Source: Camarhynchus parvulus (lineage: Eukaryota; Chordata; Aves; Passeriformes; Thraupidae). Taken from it: 64,000 nucleotides of DNA. The DNA lies in assembly GCF_901933205.1 (NCBI RefSeq), contig NC_044581.1:12212001-12276000 (forward strand). The letters run 5' to 3'. Below, in pieces: positions 42,301 through 55,926 of this stretch (position 1 is the first letter of the stretch; each line of letters starts with the position of its first letter). The translations under genes were made by a program, and so were the position numbers. Under the pieces are notes generated by a model. That model was given only the letters and a program-made list of their open reading frames with translations, had not been told where the DNA came from and did not search any database.

Positions 42301-44113
42301 ATAAGCCAACACGAAATAAGGGAGCATGTGGTAACTGAGCTCATGTCATTAGTTTGCATTTTCGGCTCTGTGCAGGGTAATAGGATCTGTGGAACTCCCT
42401 GTAGCCAGAAAATTGCATCCAGCCAACAATGATCACAAAAAGAAGAGTTGTCATGGAGAGGTGACAAGGACATGGCCAAGAGAAGAAAAAGATTGACTAG
42501 ACACATACGGAAGAATCCATGCTAATTCCTACTGTACTCTTGATTTACTGAATAGCAAAATACTCTGAAAATTACCATCAGAAGTTTTACTGGGAGAAAT
42601 CAACTTAGATGGCAGATCTGAATAATTGCAGATCAGCAGAACACAGGACAAAACCATTCAGGGTTTTCAGATTGTAAAGCCTGTTAACATCCACTTACCC
42701 AAACACTCCTGGAACAGCACTAGCTCACATAGTCACATACACAAATAACCCCAGAAGCAGCATTGTCTTATCACTTACACATCACTCTTAGACAAAAAGG
42801 AGGGCAGCATGATTTAGACCATCCCTAAAGAGCAACAGGCTTTGGGGTGCAGTGTGTTTGAATTAAAGCTTTACTTTCAGATCCTTACCAAATACCATTG
42901 ATAAAACTGGTATCAAGCATATGAATATTAGTCATAATTTATACATGTATAAATGTAAACATGGATGTGTTAAATATTAAGGCTAATTAGCAACTTTAGA
43001 ATAGTATTATATGCATATGGATATTATTTGATAAAATAAAATTTTTAATTCTCTTCAAATAAAAAAACTGAACATTTAACTTATCTTAAAACCCAGGCAA
43101 GACTTTGTATGGGCATTCAAATTATAATGATTGTTTTCAATTATGAGATCTGTTAAGCTTTGAATATCAATTTAAATAATATTTGAGCATGTATGGTTAA
43201 TTCACAGATTCTTCTTATTCTTTAACTGAATATGCTGATCTTTGCTCTGCAATGTAAATGATCATATCTTTGTAAAGTTTTTTGTATTCACCTTTAGAGG
43301 AAACTGCCATTCAATGATGGGTGAAACAGTGATTCCTCTGTGGACCACAAAGCACCTAAAAAGCAATGAGCTGCAAAAGGGTTACAGTTACTTGAAAACA
43401 AAAACTTAAGGGAGGAGATTTTTCTCATCCCATAATCTGCTTGAGTCTGTTAGCACCTTTCTCTGGATTTGAACCTGTAGGAAATATTGTATTTCTAAAA
43501 CAGATTATGTTCCTTTTCTTCTCTGTATTTCATCTTTTTTTTAAACTGTCACCTTAAAATTATATATAATACCAAATATTAGCAGATTTCTGTCCAGCTG
43601 AGATTGTCTGTCATCTCAGAATAAGCCCTTCAGTGGGAACCACAAGTCCAGTGTTATCCACAGCAGTCTGGTGCTGCTGAAAACCTGCTGCCTGCCTTGC
43701 AGGGAATCCACTCCCTTTGACATCCCAGGTTCTAGGAATCTGCTAACCATCGAGGCTGCAAGGATTCTTCAGGGCTGAAGGAAAATCTGCAAGCCATTTT
43801 CCTAACCTGGTGAGCCAGGTCAGTAAGACAATAAAAGAAAAAAGGAAAGAAACTAAAATAAATAGCTTTTGACATCCAGTGCCATAAAAGTAAAATATTT
43901 TAAAACTTGGCATCATATAGAAGTTAGCTAATTATAGTGGCGCCATTCACGATGATATAATTAACTGAATGTCTGCAATTCTATTATAAACTCCTATTTT
44001 CAGAGGTTTATGATACAGCTTTAAAAATTTGCTCTGGCCAGAGACTTGGCATGCTAAATCTCACCCTGAAAGCAACTTTTTCCCTCCAAAACTGAAGAAG
44101 AAAAACCTGCGGG

Positions 44114-44160
44114 GTTTTTGTGGTAGTTTTTTCTTTTTTGTTGTTGTTGGGTTTTGTTTT
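44114..44160 (+). repeat. T/G-rich low-complexity stretch
   Basis: T-runs and a short (GTT)n stretch fall between 44114 and 44160. It is simple sequence. Confidence 0.65.
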
Positions 44161-45844
44161 AGAGCTTATAATAAGGTAATAAAATTAACCACACTGAAAT
44201 AGTGCCCTTTATGTACTCAAAGACTTTGGGGTATTAAAACACACATTTTGACCTATGTTGTGTGATTTAGTGATAAAAGCTCTGCCCTCAGCCCATTTCT
44301 GGAAATGCTACTGTGCTGCACAAAGTCTAGGCCAAGGACATGTCCAAAAATTACACACTTCTAACAAGGACCTGCTGCTGGAACAACTCCTGCACTTCAA
44401 ACATCCTGACATCTCCTCACTCCCAACTGGCTCCTCTTTTTCTCCTGAAAGCTGTATGGCTGCCAAAATGCTGATCTTACAGGAATGGAATTGAGGTTCC
44501 TTTCTCGCATTCAGCAAAGCTAGCAGTGATTCCTTCCTTCCCTGCAACAGGCAAAACCCACAGGTTACCTGGAAGTGGGCAGGAAACACAAACACACAGT
44601 GCTCAGGGCTGTCTGCAGGACAGGGAGGTTTCAGGCGCAGAGTCTCTTTCCTGGGACAGTCCATCCTGGGCTGAAGAACTGCTCTGAAGTGGGGTGGTTC
44701 TCTGAATGACCTTGGGGTGGACATTTGGTGACTCTTCCAATATACACGTTATCTCCCTGAGATAAACACGCTGAAACTGAGATGTTACAGAATGAAAGTC
44801 TACAGAGATATACAGAAATTTGGTGTTTACCCTGAGATGAATAACCAGAAAATTAACCATGATTAAAGGGAACACATCTCTGAGATTTGCAGTTATAGCT
44901 AAGGAATAAAATACTCTCTACATCTGCTTCACAGTACTCATTCAAAACTACCTTTTTTTTTAACATCTACTTAAAATTTAAATTTCTTTTGTTTACTTAC
45001 GTACACTTCTAACAGAATCCCTTAGGTTAAAAATTGGCTTCATCACTAAAATCCTAATTGCTAACAGTGTACTAATAACTTCCATGCAATCTACAGAAAG
45101 TAGTTTCCTTCCCCTGTTGCCACTTTAGAATGTTCTGTTCTCACTAGTCTGCTGCTTTCCTTCAGCCTGGAGAAGATACTGTTTGTTCCTCCCTCTCAGA
45201 ATGCCTTATGCAGATTTGTTTAGAGCCAAAGTATTAGGAAATCCAAAGGAGAGTTTTAATTGCCTTATCAGCCAGACTGGTGGACTCTTTGTCCCAATGG
45301 TACACAATAGGTAGCTCCTCCCTTTGTCTGTTGAGCTGGTTATTCTTCCCTCAGAGTTCCCTCTTTTGGGACATTGCTTTTAATCCAACAGACTATGAAG
45401 AGACACTTTGTTTCCTTTGCAACAAAGGAGTGAAACACTACTTTTCCTCATCTTGCTTTCCCCCCAAATACACAACCTCACTTTGTTTAGACAGTGTTTC
45501 TGCAACCTTTGCCTGCATAACTATGTTACACAGCTGAAAGTTTCCTTCACAGAAAATACCCTTCAAATAATTTCCAGCTTAAAAATTATACTGGCACTCT
45601 CCAGGAGGCCAAACATAATTTTTGAAATGCCACATGTACATTCTGTACTAACTCCAGTGGTGGTGGTTCCTCTGCTGTGTCTCTCTGCTCTGTATCTCAG
45701 AATACAAGGTCTTAGGAAAAAAAAGGTAATGCCATCATTATTGCACAAAACAAAGAAAGCGCAAGAAGTCTGGAAGTAACACCATGCATATTTCATCATT
45801 GACTAGAAAAGCTAAGGAGTAAATAAAAAAATAATTTACGTTAT

Positions 45845-46160
45845 ATCTTACCATTTATAGTAACTATAATACAGCTGAGAGCATGTTCCTAAGAGCAAAC
45901 CATGCTTAAACATTTGGAAAAGTTAGTGTGGCTAGAGCCCAGGTATCTGGTGACAGCATTCATGATGGAGTTGTTAGAATTCATAAACACACAAGTGCAG
46001 CCAAAGCTCTGACTACACTGGGGACTCTTGCCAAGGCATGGAAGTTTTCCTTCCCTTGCTGGTAAGGTTATGGAGGGAATACAAACTGTGTTTGCATGGG
46101 AATCACTGTGATTCCTCAGGATATCAAGGGGATCCATGCCAGAGCTTTTCTCTCTCAGGC
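45845..46160 (+). pseudogene. Possible decayed histone H3-derived retropseudogene
   Basis: Two plus-strand frames together resemble the second half of histone H3, a core nucleosome protein. In the frame of 46038 there is a QSS at 46002-46010. Further on, LVRLWREYKLC at 46059-46091 compares with the H3 stretch LVGLFEDTNLC. After a net loss of about 8 nt, the next frame reads ITVIPQDIK at 46102-46128, compared with VTIMPKDIQ in H3. The order is right and the spacing nearly so. Weaker nucleotide likeness may reach upstream to about 45845 (H3 loop region) and downstream to about 46160, with a small deletion before 46129. There is an in-frame stop at 46063-46065 in the second frame and at least one frameshift, so no protein could be made. 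No introns, promoter or poly-A tail were identified. The call rests on by-eye matching to a very conserved protein and could be coincidence. Confidence 0.35.
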
Positions 46161-48329
46161 TACCCAGGTTGCACATCGTCCCCAAGCCAGCCTCTGCAGG
46201 TCACATGCTGGGCACAGGCTGAACTCTGCCCACCAGGCTGGCACAGCACAGCTTACTCCAGGACAGCACAGGCATCTAAGATGGCCCAGACATCTGAAAA
46301 CAGTTAGGGGATATGCTGCCCTATAGGGTCACAGTCAAGCCCACAATGTGGATTTAATCTGTGGCTGCTCCAGGTGTGGAAGCCCTGCAGAGTCACAGGT
46401 ATTCCCTGGGAGTGTCTGTGCTTGAGGCAGACCTGCACTGCTGCCAGCACCAGGAGAACCCCTTGCCAGGGGATTTATCAAACACAAATGACCAAAAGAA
46501 CCCGAATGCAAACTCTCCTCACATTCACTGTGAACATAACTACCACCAACTACTTCCCTGTCTGTGCATGCCAAGGGATCCATAAATGAGGGTGAGGAAG
46601 GATTAGACTCTGTCCTTAATTAAGCAATGCATATTGGAGCAGGTCCTCTAAAGTAAATTAGTTACACTGTATTGATTTTGGTGTAAACGCAATCAGAATC
46701 TGACTATTTGCAATGTAGCACAGTAAAAGACTAAATTAAGCATTCAATAAGCACCAAGCCTACTAGAATTATTTCAGTGACTGTCTAACCTATAAATGAC
46801 CCAGCCAAGTGCTATTTTTCAGACATTAATGCAAACACATAACAGGCAACACAAAACAGCCAGCAGTAAAAATCTGTAGGGAAGATAACTCTCTCCTCCT
46901 TTGTCTCAATTATTTCTCTTCGACTGTGATTTTATCTTCACTGCATGCTACTTTTATAAAAAAACATTTTGTAAATCATGTATTATAAAATGGAACAGAT
47001 GAAAGGGTATTTATATGAATTGTATTTGCATTTCTGCATGAGTTTGATATGTAATTGCAAGATTACCCAAACTACTGATAATTATGTTTTAAATACAATT
47101 AGAGTTTAAACAGATATGCGCAGGAACATTTTCACAATGTTTTTTCAGACAAAAACGCCAATTCATTAAAAATTCAAAAGCCCAAAAATCAAATCCGGTC
47201 AAACAAGGAGGAAAAAGCAGAAGAGAGGTAAGGAAATGAGAAGAACATATCTTCAAATGAGAAAATTCCCTTTTTCATTCAGATTTTCAAAAAGGGAGAT
47301 TAAACTGACTTTATAACATTGAAAGTCTTCAAATGAAACTGGAATGTCTCAATAGACTCAGTCCAAATTTCTGGGAGATTTTACATTTGAATAATATTTA
47401 AATTAGCTTTTCATCTAGGAAAAATATTAAATCTTGAAAACTCTCCCGAGTTAGGGCAATCACAGTGTGCCCAGCAGTACTGCTAATCAGCTGCTCAGAA
47501 CATCAATGTCACCTTGCATTGCAGCACCAGCAGTGGTCCATGCCTGAAGGGTTTTCTCAATACTTGAACAATAGCTGGGATGTTTGGTGAGCATTTCTAT
47601 TTTAAAGAAAACAGGGGTTTTTGTTTTTTTTAAAGCAAGATGATTTTTTCTCCCAAAATTTTTACAAATCTAGACCTGCTGTTTAATATAAATATTTTAA
47701 TTGAAAATATCACTATGATGTAGTCCTAATCTAGAACTTTCATCCTTTTTCTATGCCTCAGAAACTTGAGGAATTGTTCTTGTTAAAAGAATATAATGAA
47801 TAGATTAACCTTAGCAAGGTGGTTTAGTTTTCTGGAGTGAGATTTTGTTAAGTAACATTCAAAGCTAATATAGACATGAAATTAATAAAATTAGATAATT
47901 TTAAATTTACATGTTTTTTCCTGAATGAGATTTTAACATAAAATATCAGAACCTGTATTTAAACAAATATCCAAGATACTTCCTGGGGAGATTTCAGAAC
48001 ACAGAAGATTTTTCAGATTTTCCATTCTGAGAAAATTCTTCTTTATTGCAAGCCCTATTGAAAAGTCACTTATTTCCCACAGGATGTAAAAATGAGTCTA
48101 ATTTTCCTTGGAAAAGGGTCTGTGTTAAGGTGTTCTTCTCTGTGACCATTGGTGCTGCCCTGCCCAGTACTGTAAAATTTTTTGTGTGAGGAGCTGTCAG
48201 GGTGTCTCCTCAGGGAAGTCAATAATTTGGGAGGCTTTTTCCCTGATCTTTTATTTCCATATGCCATGGAAAGAAATAAGGAAATAACAAATTCTATAAT
48301 TCTTTAAAATCCAGTGGCTTGGCTGCAGC
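46161..48329. other. Non-coding unique DNA, about 2.2 kb
   Basis: The short open frames on both strands at 46161-46590 (89 codons or fewer) show no domain. The part from 46600 to 48060 is strongly AT-rich with no open frame of note. Nothing else was recognised. Confidence 0.55.
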
Positions 48330-48720
48330 GGGCATTACCTGAAGGCATTACCTTCTCACGCTTTAATTGAACAGCCACTCTATTTGATTTACATTATGCT
48401 CAGTTAAAATGACAAGCAGAGCTTAGCGTTAGTGGCTGCAGCCTCCAGCCAGGGCTGTCCCGGGTGCCTTTGCAGTCACACCCACGGAAAGGGCAGCAGC
48501 TGCTCCAAACTGTCCCCTCTGCTGCCAAAGGGACACCCACGCGGGCAGGGCAGGGATGGGCAGCTCCACCCAGGGCCCAGCTGAGGCAGGGACACATCAC
48601 CCCCCAGCTGGGCTTGGGCTTAGCCTGTGCCTGTCTGTAGGAAAATGACCCTGATTGCTGTGCCCTGGTGTCACCAGGGCAGCAGCAGAAGCCTCTGGAA
48701 GCCTTTGTGGGGTGATGGTG
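48330..48720. other. Locally GC-rich patch
   Basis: Compared with the AT-rich flanks, about 48420-48720 is rich in G and C and holds several CpGs (cccgggtg, cccacgg, cacgcggg). It is too short and too CpG-poor for me to call a CpG-island promoter. A 10-bp direct repeat, ggcattacct, occurs at 48331-48340 and 48344-48353. No gene starts here. Confidence 0.5.
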
Positions 48721-48829
48721 CCAAGATGATTTTTTGCCTTTTATGTATCCTCAGTATTCTTAGCATGTATGCTTGTAATTCCTTAAGTCTGACAACTTAA
48801 CATAGTCCTGGTGTTCTGTTAGGCCAGGA

Positions 48830-49160
48830 AACCAAACATCCTAAAGGTCTCCTAGCAGGAGGCCACAAAAACCTACACTATCTTGGGAAACCAAGGTCCC
48901 CTCTAGAGCGTATCCTGTAAACTGGAGATTTGGCCCCATCCTCAGGTGGGGGAATATCACACCATCCACCCAGGCCTGCCATTGGGGCACCCTTGCTAGA
49001 TCTGCTAATTGGTAAGGTCTATAAATGGTATACCCAATCTGTTGGGGGTGTGCATTGTGGCACATCCCACTTTGGCTAAACAGTGCACCACAAGAATCCT
49101 TAGTCAAATACCAAGGTAAAACCCCTTTATCCCTAAACTGTGGCTGGCTCTGAATTTTTT
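48830..49160 (-). other. Unclassified segment, candidate old transposable-element piece
   Basis: The minus strand has an 88-codon frame (48841-49107) that includes MCHNAHPQQIGYTIYRPYQL and WVDGVIFPHLRMGPNLQF. The style differs from the neighbouring frames and is reminiscent of retroelement-derived sequence, but I cannot name a family. No LTR ends, target-site duplication, primer-binding site or poly-A were identified. It could equally be unique DNA. Confidence 0.2.
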
Positions 49161-52100
49161 AAGACCAGGAAAAGACACCAGTGATGTTGCAGAGAACCCG
49201 GAGCTGCTCAGGTGCCTGGGGAGCTGGGGATCTGCCCTGCAGGGACCCTGCCAGCCCCCAGCCAGACACACGTGGTGCTGACAGTGCTGTCGTGCTCCCA
49301 TGTACAGGCTGCTCCTCCTCCCTAGTGGCCATCTGCCATGGAAAGCAGCATTTGACACTCAAAAGATGTCATCTTGTCATCACGTCATCCCTGCAAGGCG
49401 GGTTCAGGCATCCAGCCTAGGCTCGGGTCACAGGGGCAAACATTAGGGGCATAAATTTGCTACTTACTCAGAGAGGAGAGGGGTGTGTGCAATTCAGAGC
49501 ACCTAAATTTGAGGCCTGAAGCAGCACAAAACAGCAAAGGAGAAGTGTGCCTCCCTACACCCTTTTCAATCTCTGCAGTCTGGCTACTTTCGAAAAGAAA
49601 CATTGAATTGAAAAGTTGACATTACATTATGGGCATTTAAGCTTATAATCAGTGTTAGATAGCTGCATAGGTCTGGGCCAAGAATACACAGGTTAGTTTT
49701 CTTTGCATCATTACAAACACTTTAAGAATATTTCTTGCCACAGCATTTAATTTTATTTTGAACCGCAATTATTATGGCCTTACTCTAAAAAAACCATAGT
49801 GCACTCTGAAATGCATATGATGAGCTCCCAAATCAAAATTCAAGCAATTTAGAAATTAAAACTTATTAAAGAACCAGCATTTACAGTATTGTTGAGATTC
49901 TGTTCTTATTTCATACTACTTTAGCATCCTGGCTTGGCAAAAGGATCTAGTCAGTTCAGTAGAAATCAGTATAATGATCCCAATATTAACAAAAATGAAC
50001 AACAGGGAATATGATTTAGAGGTAGTACCTGTCAATTTTGAAAGACCATCTTTTGGCTTATGTGCACTCCTGCTGTGTGTATGTGGGAAAGAGCTTCTTT
50101 CATGTATTTCCAGATCAGTTAGAAGTATCTCCCAATGCAGCTACCAGATAATGAGCCCAAGTCTGCTCTGACTGCTGTCTCACAGACAGGACAGGACACC
50201 TCTCTGCACATCATGGACTTTCTGGAGAATCCTCAGCTCCCAGGGGATAAACAGAAACGCAGTCAGAGCAAACAGCTTTACCTATAGGCCTACAGCTAAG
50301 GCTCTAGTATATTAATGGTTGCCACAGAAAATACGAAACTGATTATCTGCCATGAAATGAGAGGGCTGATTCTCCCCAGCTGTACACACTCCTGGCAGTG
50401 TAAAGAATCTGCCTCTTGCCTTTGCTCTCTGATCACACAAGGAAAATCTGCCTTACGTTTCTCTTCATCCTCCTTATCACAACCATGACTGAGACTGGGT
50501 GTATGATCAAGGCAAAAAGGTACAAAGGGATTTAACACCTGGCTGACCTTGGCCATACTGTCACACACCAATATGACTGCACAAACAGGAGACTACTGTG
50601 CTTGCTTCATCAATAAACAAATCACTTCTAGCAGCTACAATCCCACCAGCACTGTTGGCCGGTAAATTTTTGTCCAGAGAAACTCTATGAAATATACTCC
50701 CAATGATACAACTGACTAAGCTAATTGGGTTTTATAAGAATGACTTAGATAATCTGCTCTTTTAGTGGCTGTAATGGGAAATGTTCACTTCTTGGTACTA
50801 TCCTTTAGGGTTCTACAACAGGAATACAGGTTTTTGTAAAATTCTCCTCAGCTTTGCCATAGCTTTGCTATGTCAACATTGTTGCTATCTGTGTCAAAAT
50901 TTAAAATTGCCTATGACATTTGTCACTTAGTAGTACTTTTAATGACCGTGTTAGTCAGTATCTGACATTTGGTCCAGTGTATATTGCACCTCTGAGATTC
51001 TGCACAGATTGCAGGTTACAGACATCACACAAATGCATGTGTCACACAGATCACACCAGTGACAAAACAGACATGGATATTAAGCATTTTAAATTTGTCT
51101 TACTTACCTATTTTTAAAAATTTTCATTGACCAACCCTATTTCAGCCTTCCCCTCCAATCTACATAGATCCAGATCATCTATAGCATTAAGTCAGAAGTT
51201 TGGAAATGCAGAGATCACTGCAAAACCCAGCCATGTCCTGCCTTGCTTATGAGGAATGAGTGTTCTCCACTTAAAGGCAACTTTCATTAGGCATACACTT
51301 TGAGTTTATCAGAGACAAGTAATATTAAATAGTCAAATATTAGACTCTGGTTTGTTTATATGTGTTCATAAAGGTAGAGGAAGAAAAAGGAACAGTTTCA
51401 TATATTTCTACCATTATTTATACAGATGCAAAGCTAAAGAGGCTCAGGCGAAACCAGCAGAGATCTCCAGATACAATGCCACGGCTGACAGCTGCATTTG
51501 GCTCAGTTGCTTGCAAAGCTCAGCAGTGGCTATCATCCTCATTCAGTCACACCAGCACAGCGAGCAGCACTTTGGAAAGAAGAGGATAACTCCTTAGTGG
51601 CACATCTGTTAGGTATAGATGGCATTCATCTGAGTAGCTTTGCCAATGGATGACATGCCAAGTCCTTTATGCTAAAAGGCTTGTGCTTGATGTTAATCAT
51701 TCGCTCTCTGCCAGTTAACATGTTTATCCTTCTAGGAAATACTTTGATCTATACTGGCACTTGAAATATAGCAACCAATTTTACTAGACTGGAAATGAAC
51801 AAACAAGATCTTGTGTGAATTGCCAAATGGCACAGCAAAATGCAGGATGCATGTTACAAAGGGTTGCTTAGCAACTAGAAAAGGCCATGCACTCCATTTC
51901 ACTATTTTGGTTTGAAACAGAAAATAAATGGCCTTATAATTGTTTGAAATACACAGAGAGCTAGAACAAAATACTGCTCTGGAGAAATCTATTTGTGAGG
52001 AGTGTGTGTCATGGGAGACAGAGAGACTCTGAACTCAACATTCAATAGGTAAGTGAAGGAGAAACTGCCTTTCAGATATTTTGCCTTAAAATGTAAATGC

Positions 52101-55100
52101 AATGGTAGTTTAAGTTCAGTGCATGTATTCTGCTATTCAACCAGGATTTAAAACAATTGTTTATTTCTACCTTTCATCTTCGAATGTTAAGAGAGTTAGG
52201 GTTTTTTGCAAAGAACACTATTAGCTCATCCTCCATTTGCATGCAAGGAAGTGGAAGTTTAGAGCAGTTGGTACTTTACCCATGCAAGTTGCCAAACTGT
52301 GACTACATCACAGGCATCCTGAATCTAAGCAGTCTTAAAAAAAACAAACCAACTTCTGCATAACATATCCTCCTTCCTCTCTCTTACACAGCTCCCCCCG
52401 TGGCTGGCAGCTGGTCTTAAATAGACAGATATAAATAATTGCCTAGCAATAATTCATACAGGAAAAAGAGAGGTCTCTAAAAACTCCAAGCCTCCCATAC
52501 TTTGAAGCGGCCACTGTCTTTATTTTCCAATATGAGAAACTGAGGCAGAGATCAAAGTGATTCTTGAAGAACACATGGGAAGTCTTTTGGGATTTGAGAG
52601 CAGACTGTGGACACCTGACATTTATCTTGGTGGCAAGTCATCTCCTCTTCCACCAGTATTCTTTTTATACAGGGATCTAAAGCAGGTATGAGCATCCCCC
52701 TGATATTCCTTGGCCATTAAGATCCCCTTGCAACATCATCTCTGTGCTAGCTCCCAGCCCAGGCAGTCCTGGTGCTGAAGCCAGTCCCACTGCAGCTGCA
52801 GGAACCTGCCTAACTCACTGGGAGTAGAGGAGGGAGAGCTCTGAGGCTCAGACCTCTGTGGTACAGCAGGGTGAGCTGAGCACAAAGGGGCAGCCACTGT
52901 CAGGAGGTGTCAGCTCCTTAATCTATGTAACATGTAAGCTGCAGCCAACAGCCTCCTGCACAATACCAGTGTGTCTGCTGAAAATGGCATTGCCCATAAT
53001 TGCATTGTTTGCTTAGAGGGGACCCGAGATCCGGATCAAGTTCAACAAGATCTGTGTCATTCTAGTTAGTGCTGTTTTTCAAGCACACCCCTTCAGTGAA
53101 CAGAAAGCCCTCTGAATCCATGACCAGACTTTCAGGGCCAGATAACTGACTGTTTCGGTTTCTTTCAAGTTGTATCGCAGTAGACACACACAGTATCCTG
53201 GATACTGGACAGATTTAAAAGTGGGAAGAAAAGGTTCCAGCACACTGGCTTTAAAAGGGAGAACAAAGTAAGTGAGGATCAGAGGGAGGAAGGCGATCGC
53301 TATGACACTAAGACAATTAATCACTGCCAGATGTTAAGGGTCACACAGCACTGCATGCTGGGAAGATCAGCAGGGGTTCTTGGACAGGGAATAGAGGGAA
53401 AAAATAACCTGTCATGTCAGTGAACTAGTCAGGGGTTTAGGGTTCCTGTCGTTTAACTATTAGTGTGCTCTTAATAAAATGACAATGCATTGAAGAAGGG
53501 GAGGAAGATAGGGCAGTTGGCAGAAAAGAGGGAGTGACAGCTTAATAATCCCTGTCTGTCAAAAGCACTAAAAATACCATCCCAAATTCAACGTTCTTAC
53601 TTTTGTAATGAACGCGCCAGGGTTCCTGTTTGATTAATAGAACACTTGTTGACTGACAAGGACAAATGTGCACATGGTCTGAACACAGCCCTGTGCATAA
53701 ATAATTTAAATTGCATTATGGCCAGAGCTCAGCTTGCACTGGGGGTTCTGTGATAAACCCCTGTGTTTCAGCAGTTCATAACTTGGCCCTAAAAGAAAAG
53801 CTCAGGCATCTTGAGCCTAAAGTTGGACCGAGAAGGATGGTTGGTTTCTTTGAAGTATGAAAAAGAAACCAGTGCCCTCTGGAAACCACAGACCTTTGTT
53901 GGTGCAGTGATGGTGGTGTCTCTGTTGGCTCCAGTTGTGTGTATCTCACATTACAGCAAAAAGATGATGGTTTTTCACTGAATGATGCAAACAAATCTGT
54001 GTTCATGCTAATGCCCACTTCTCCCCATTAACAGCAATGCTAATGACAGTGGTATATACTCACCACAAACATGGGGGAATGCTTGCTTGGAACTTTGGGA
54101 ATCATTTTCAAAGGGAAGAGTTTAGACCATTTTGTAAATGGATACTTAACTGCAAATATTTCCTGCATCCCTTTGGGAGATTAATTTTGTTTAGTTAAGC
54201 TGTTATTTGATAATACCCTTTTAAAAATTCTGCTTTTACCTCAAAAAGGAACATTTTCCACCAAAACTGGCACATATTTCTCTTCTTAAAACAATGCTTA
54301 AGAGCTCGTATATCTATGGTGTAATTATTTCTCACCCCTGAGGCCCTACCCACAAACCTAATGGAAGGAACAGACAATTAGGCCACTTGTAGATGTACTG
54401 AGTATCTCAGGTAAGACCTAACTTCAAAATTTTTATCCATCCTGTGCAGCTATGTCTGAATTCCCATATATCAGTCAGAATTCATTTTTCTCAACATTTT
54501 AGTCACCTGATGAGAACATGCAAACATTTGGCTGTTTTTCCATTTTTTTTCCCTGTCAAATCAGAATACTTCTTTAAGTCATTATTCAAGCAGTAAAACA
54601 GCTATGCTTGTTTAAACAGTTCATCACATTATGATCAGAATGGAACAATAACCAAAATGAAAATATTATCAGATTAAACACTACAACAGAAATTTCCCAA
54701 AGAGTACACATATTTGGTCTAATAGCTGCTCTTTCTTTTCAATTTGTTCGGTCTTGTAATCTATCAGATGATTTTGGCGGCCTGAATTTGAACTTGGAGA
54801 AATGCTGCTGAGCACATTCAACTTTCTTAGTGCCATAAAGGCTGAGATTTCTTTGTTACCCTTGAGGAGGCTTTAGCTTTGCAGAATCAGGCTCTCAAGT
54901 CTTAAGAAAACAAGCATTTGTTTGTTGAATTTTTCTGAGTATTTTTTCCCAGATATTGTTTGGGGTTTTTGTTTTCAATTTATAATGTGAATTATATAAA
55001 TAGCAAATTTATATACATTACATTCTATAAACACATAGAACTGCTTATTTGTCCTCTTCCATATTAGATAATATTAAGAACTACATAGGTAGTCCTCAAA

Positions 55101-55926
55101 ATGGAACCATTTTTTACTTAGTCTCCTTCAATCATTGTAAGTCACTGTTTAATTCATTTCCTTGCCATTTGAATTGGAGTTTCAAATTGTTCTTACAAAT
55201 CTCCATAGATTAGGCCAGACTTTGTAGCAACCTCTGTGTTGCAGCCAAATTGTACAAGGAAAAGGGGTGCACAGTAGCAACTTTTGCAATTTGTTGAAGT
55301 GACACAGTCAAGACTTATCATTCCTCTTCCTAGAATTGCCAGTAAAGTTCTTCAGGCAAAATTTGGCTTCTGCTTAGTTGCCTCTTTTGTAAAACTGTAC
55401 TGAGCCTTCCCAGTCTTGCTAACCACATGTCCACTCCAGTATTAATGGACACCACAGTGCTGCACTATTATGGAATGTTTCAGGAGAAAGGAGAGTCGAC
55501 AGAGAACTTGTGTAATTCACAACACGTGACCCCAGCAAGCACATCCTTCCTCAAAAACCTGCCAAAGCTGCACTCTGCAGAAGGCAAACCTGGTTTTACA
55601 CACCCATCTGCCCAGCAATGCTATCTCACTGAGTAACCTCCTCTGAATTTAATGTAAGGGTTTGAGTGATGCCACACATTAAGAGTTAACTTATAACAGT
55701 CCTTCAGAGCATTAATGTCTCCTTTGTATCAACATTGAGAGATCACAGCAGACAGAGCAGCTCCACTGCACAGAACACAAAAACAAGCCCAGGAACTTGC
55801 TGCCTAAGCTCCCCATCCCTGAGTACAGTTTCCTCTTACCCTTCCTTGCTGCAGTTCACCGGGGTCACAAAGACAAGAGATGGTTGCCGCTACTTTGCAA
55901 GGCTTCTGTTTGTGGGTGGCGCCTGA
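49161..55926. other. Non-coding unique DNA, about 6.8 kb
   Basis: A second GC-richer patch lies at 49190-49340. Open frames reach 91 codons (50296-50571 -), with no recognisable domain. The minus-strand frame at 53079-53324 begins with a hydrophobic stretch, but its surroundings give no exon support. The interval 53400-53760 has a non-repetitive, mixed composition that could suit a conserved non-coding element. That cannot be judged from one sequence. Confidence 0.5.

Larger units (their letters stand above)
30808..45844. other. Non-coding unique DNA, about 15 kb
   Basis: The largest open frames are 151 codons (33664-34119 -), 138 codons (44308-44724 -), 132 codons (33626-34024 +) and 123 codons (45408-45779 +). 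The two near 33.6-34.1 kb overlap each other on opposite strands in a slightly GC-richer patch. None shows a domain. AT-rich simple sequence lies at 39294-39342 and T/G-rich sequence at 44114-44160. No repeats of a known family, RNA genes or CpG-rich promoter were recognised. Confidence 0.55.

Noticed and set aside
44308..44724. 138-codon minus-strand frame
   Set aside because: No domain or exon signals; the composition is that of random Ser/Pro/Cys-rich translation.
47024..47031. ATTTGCAT octamer, a POU-factor type site
   Set aside because: The same word occurs at many places in this AT-rich window, so a single site carries no weight.
53079..53324. Minus-strand frame starting with a membrane-like segment, considered as a receptor fragment
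   Set aside because: Only one hydrophobic stretch, no receptor motif, and upstream stops close by.
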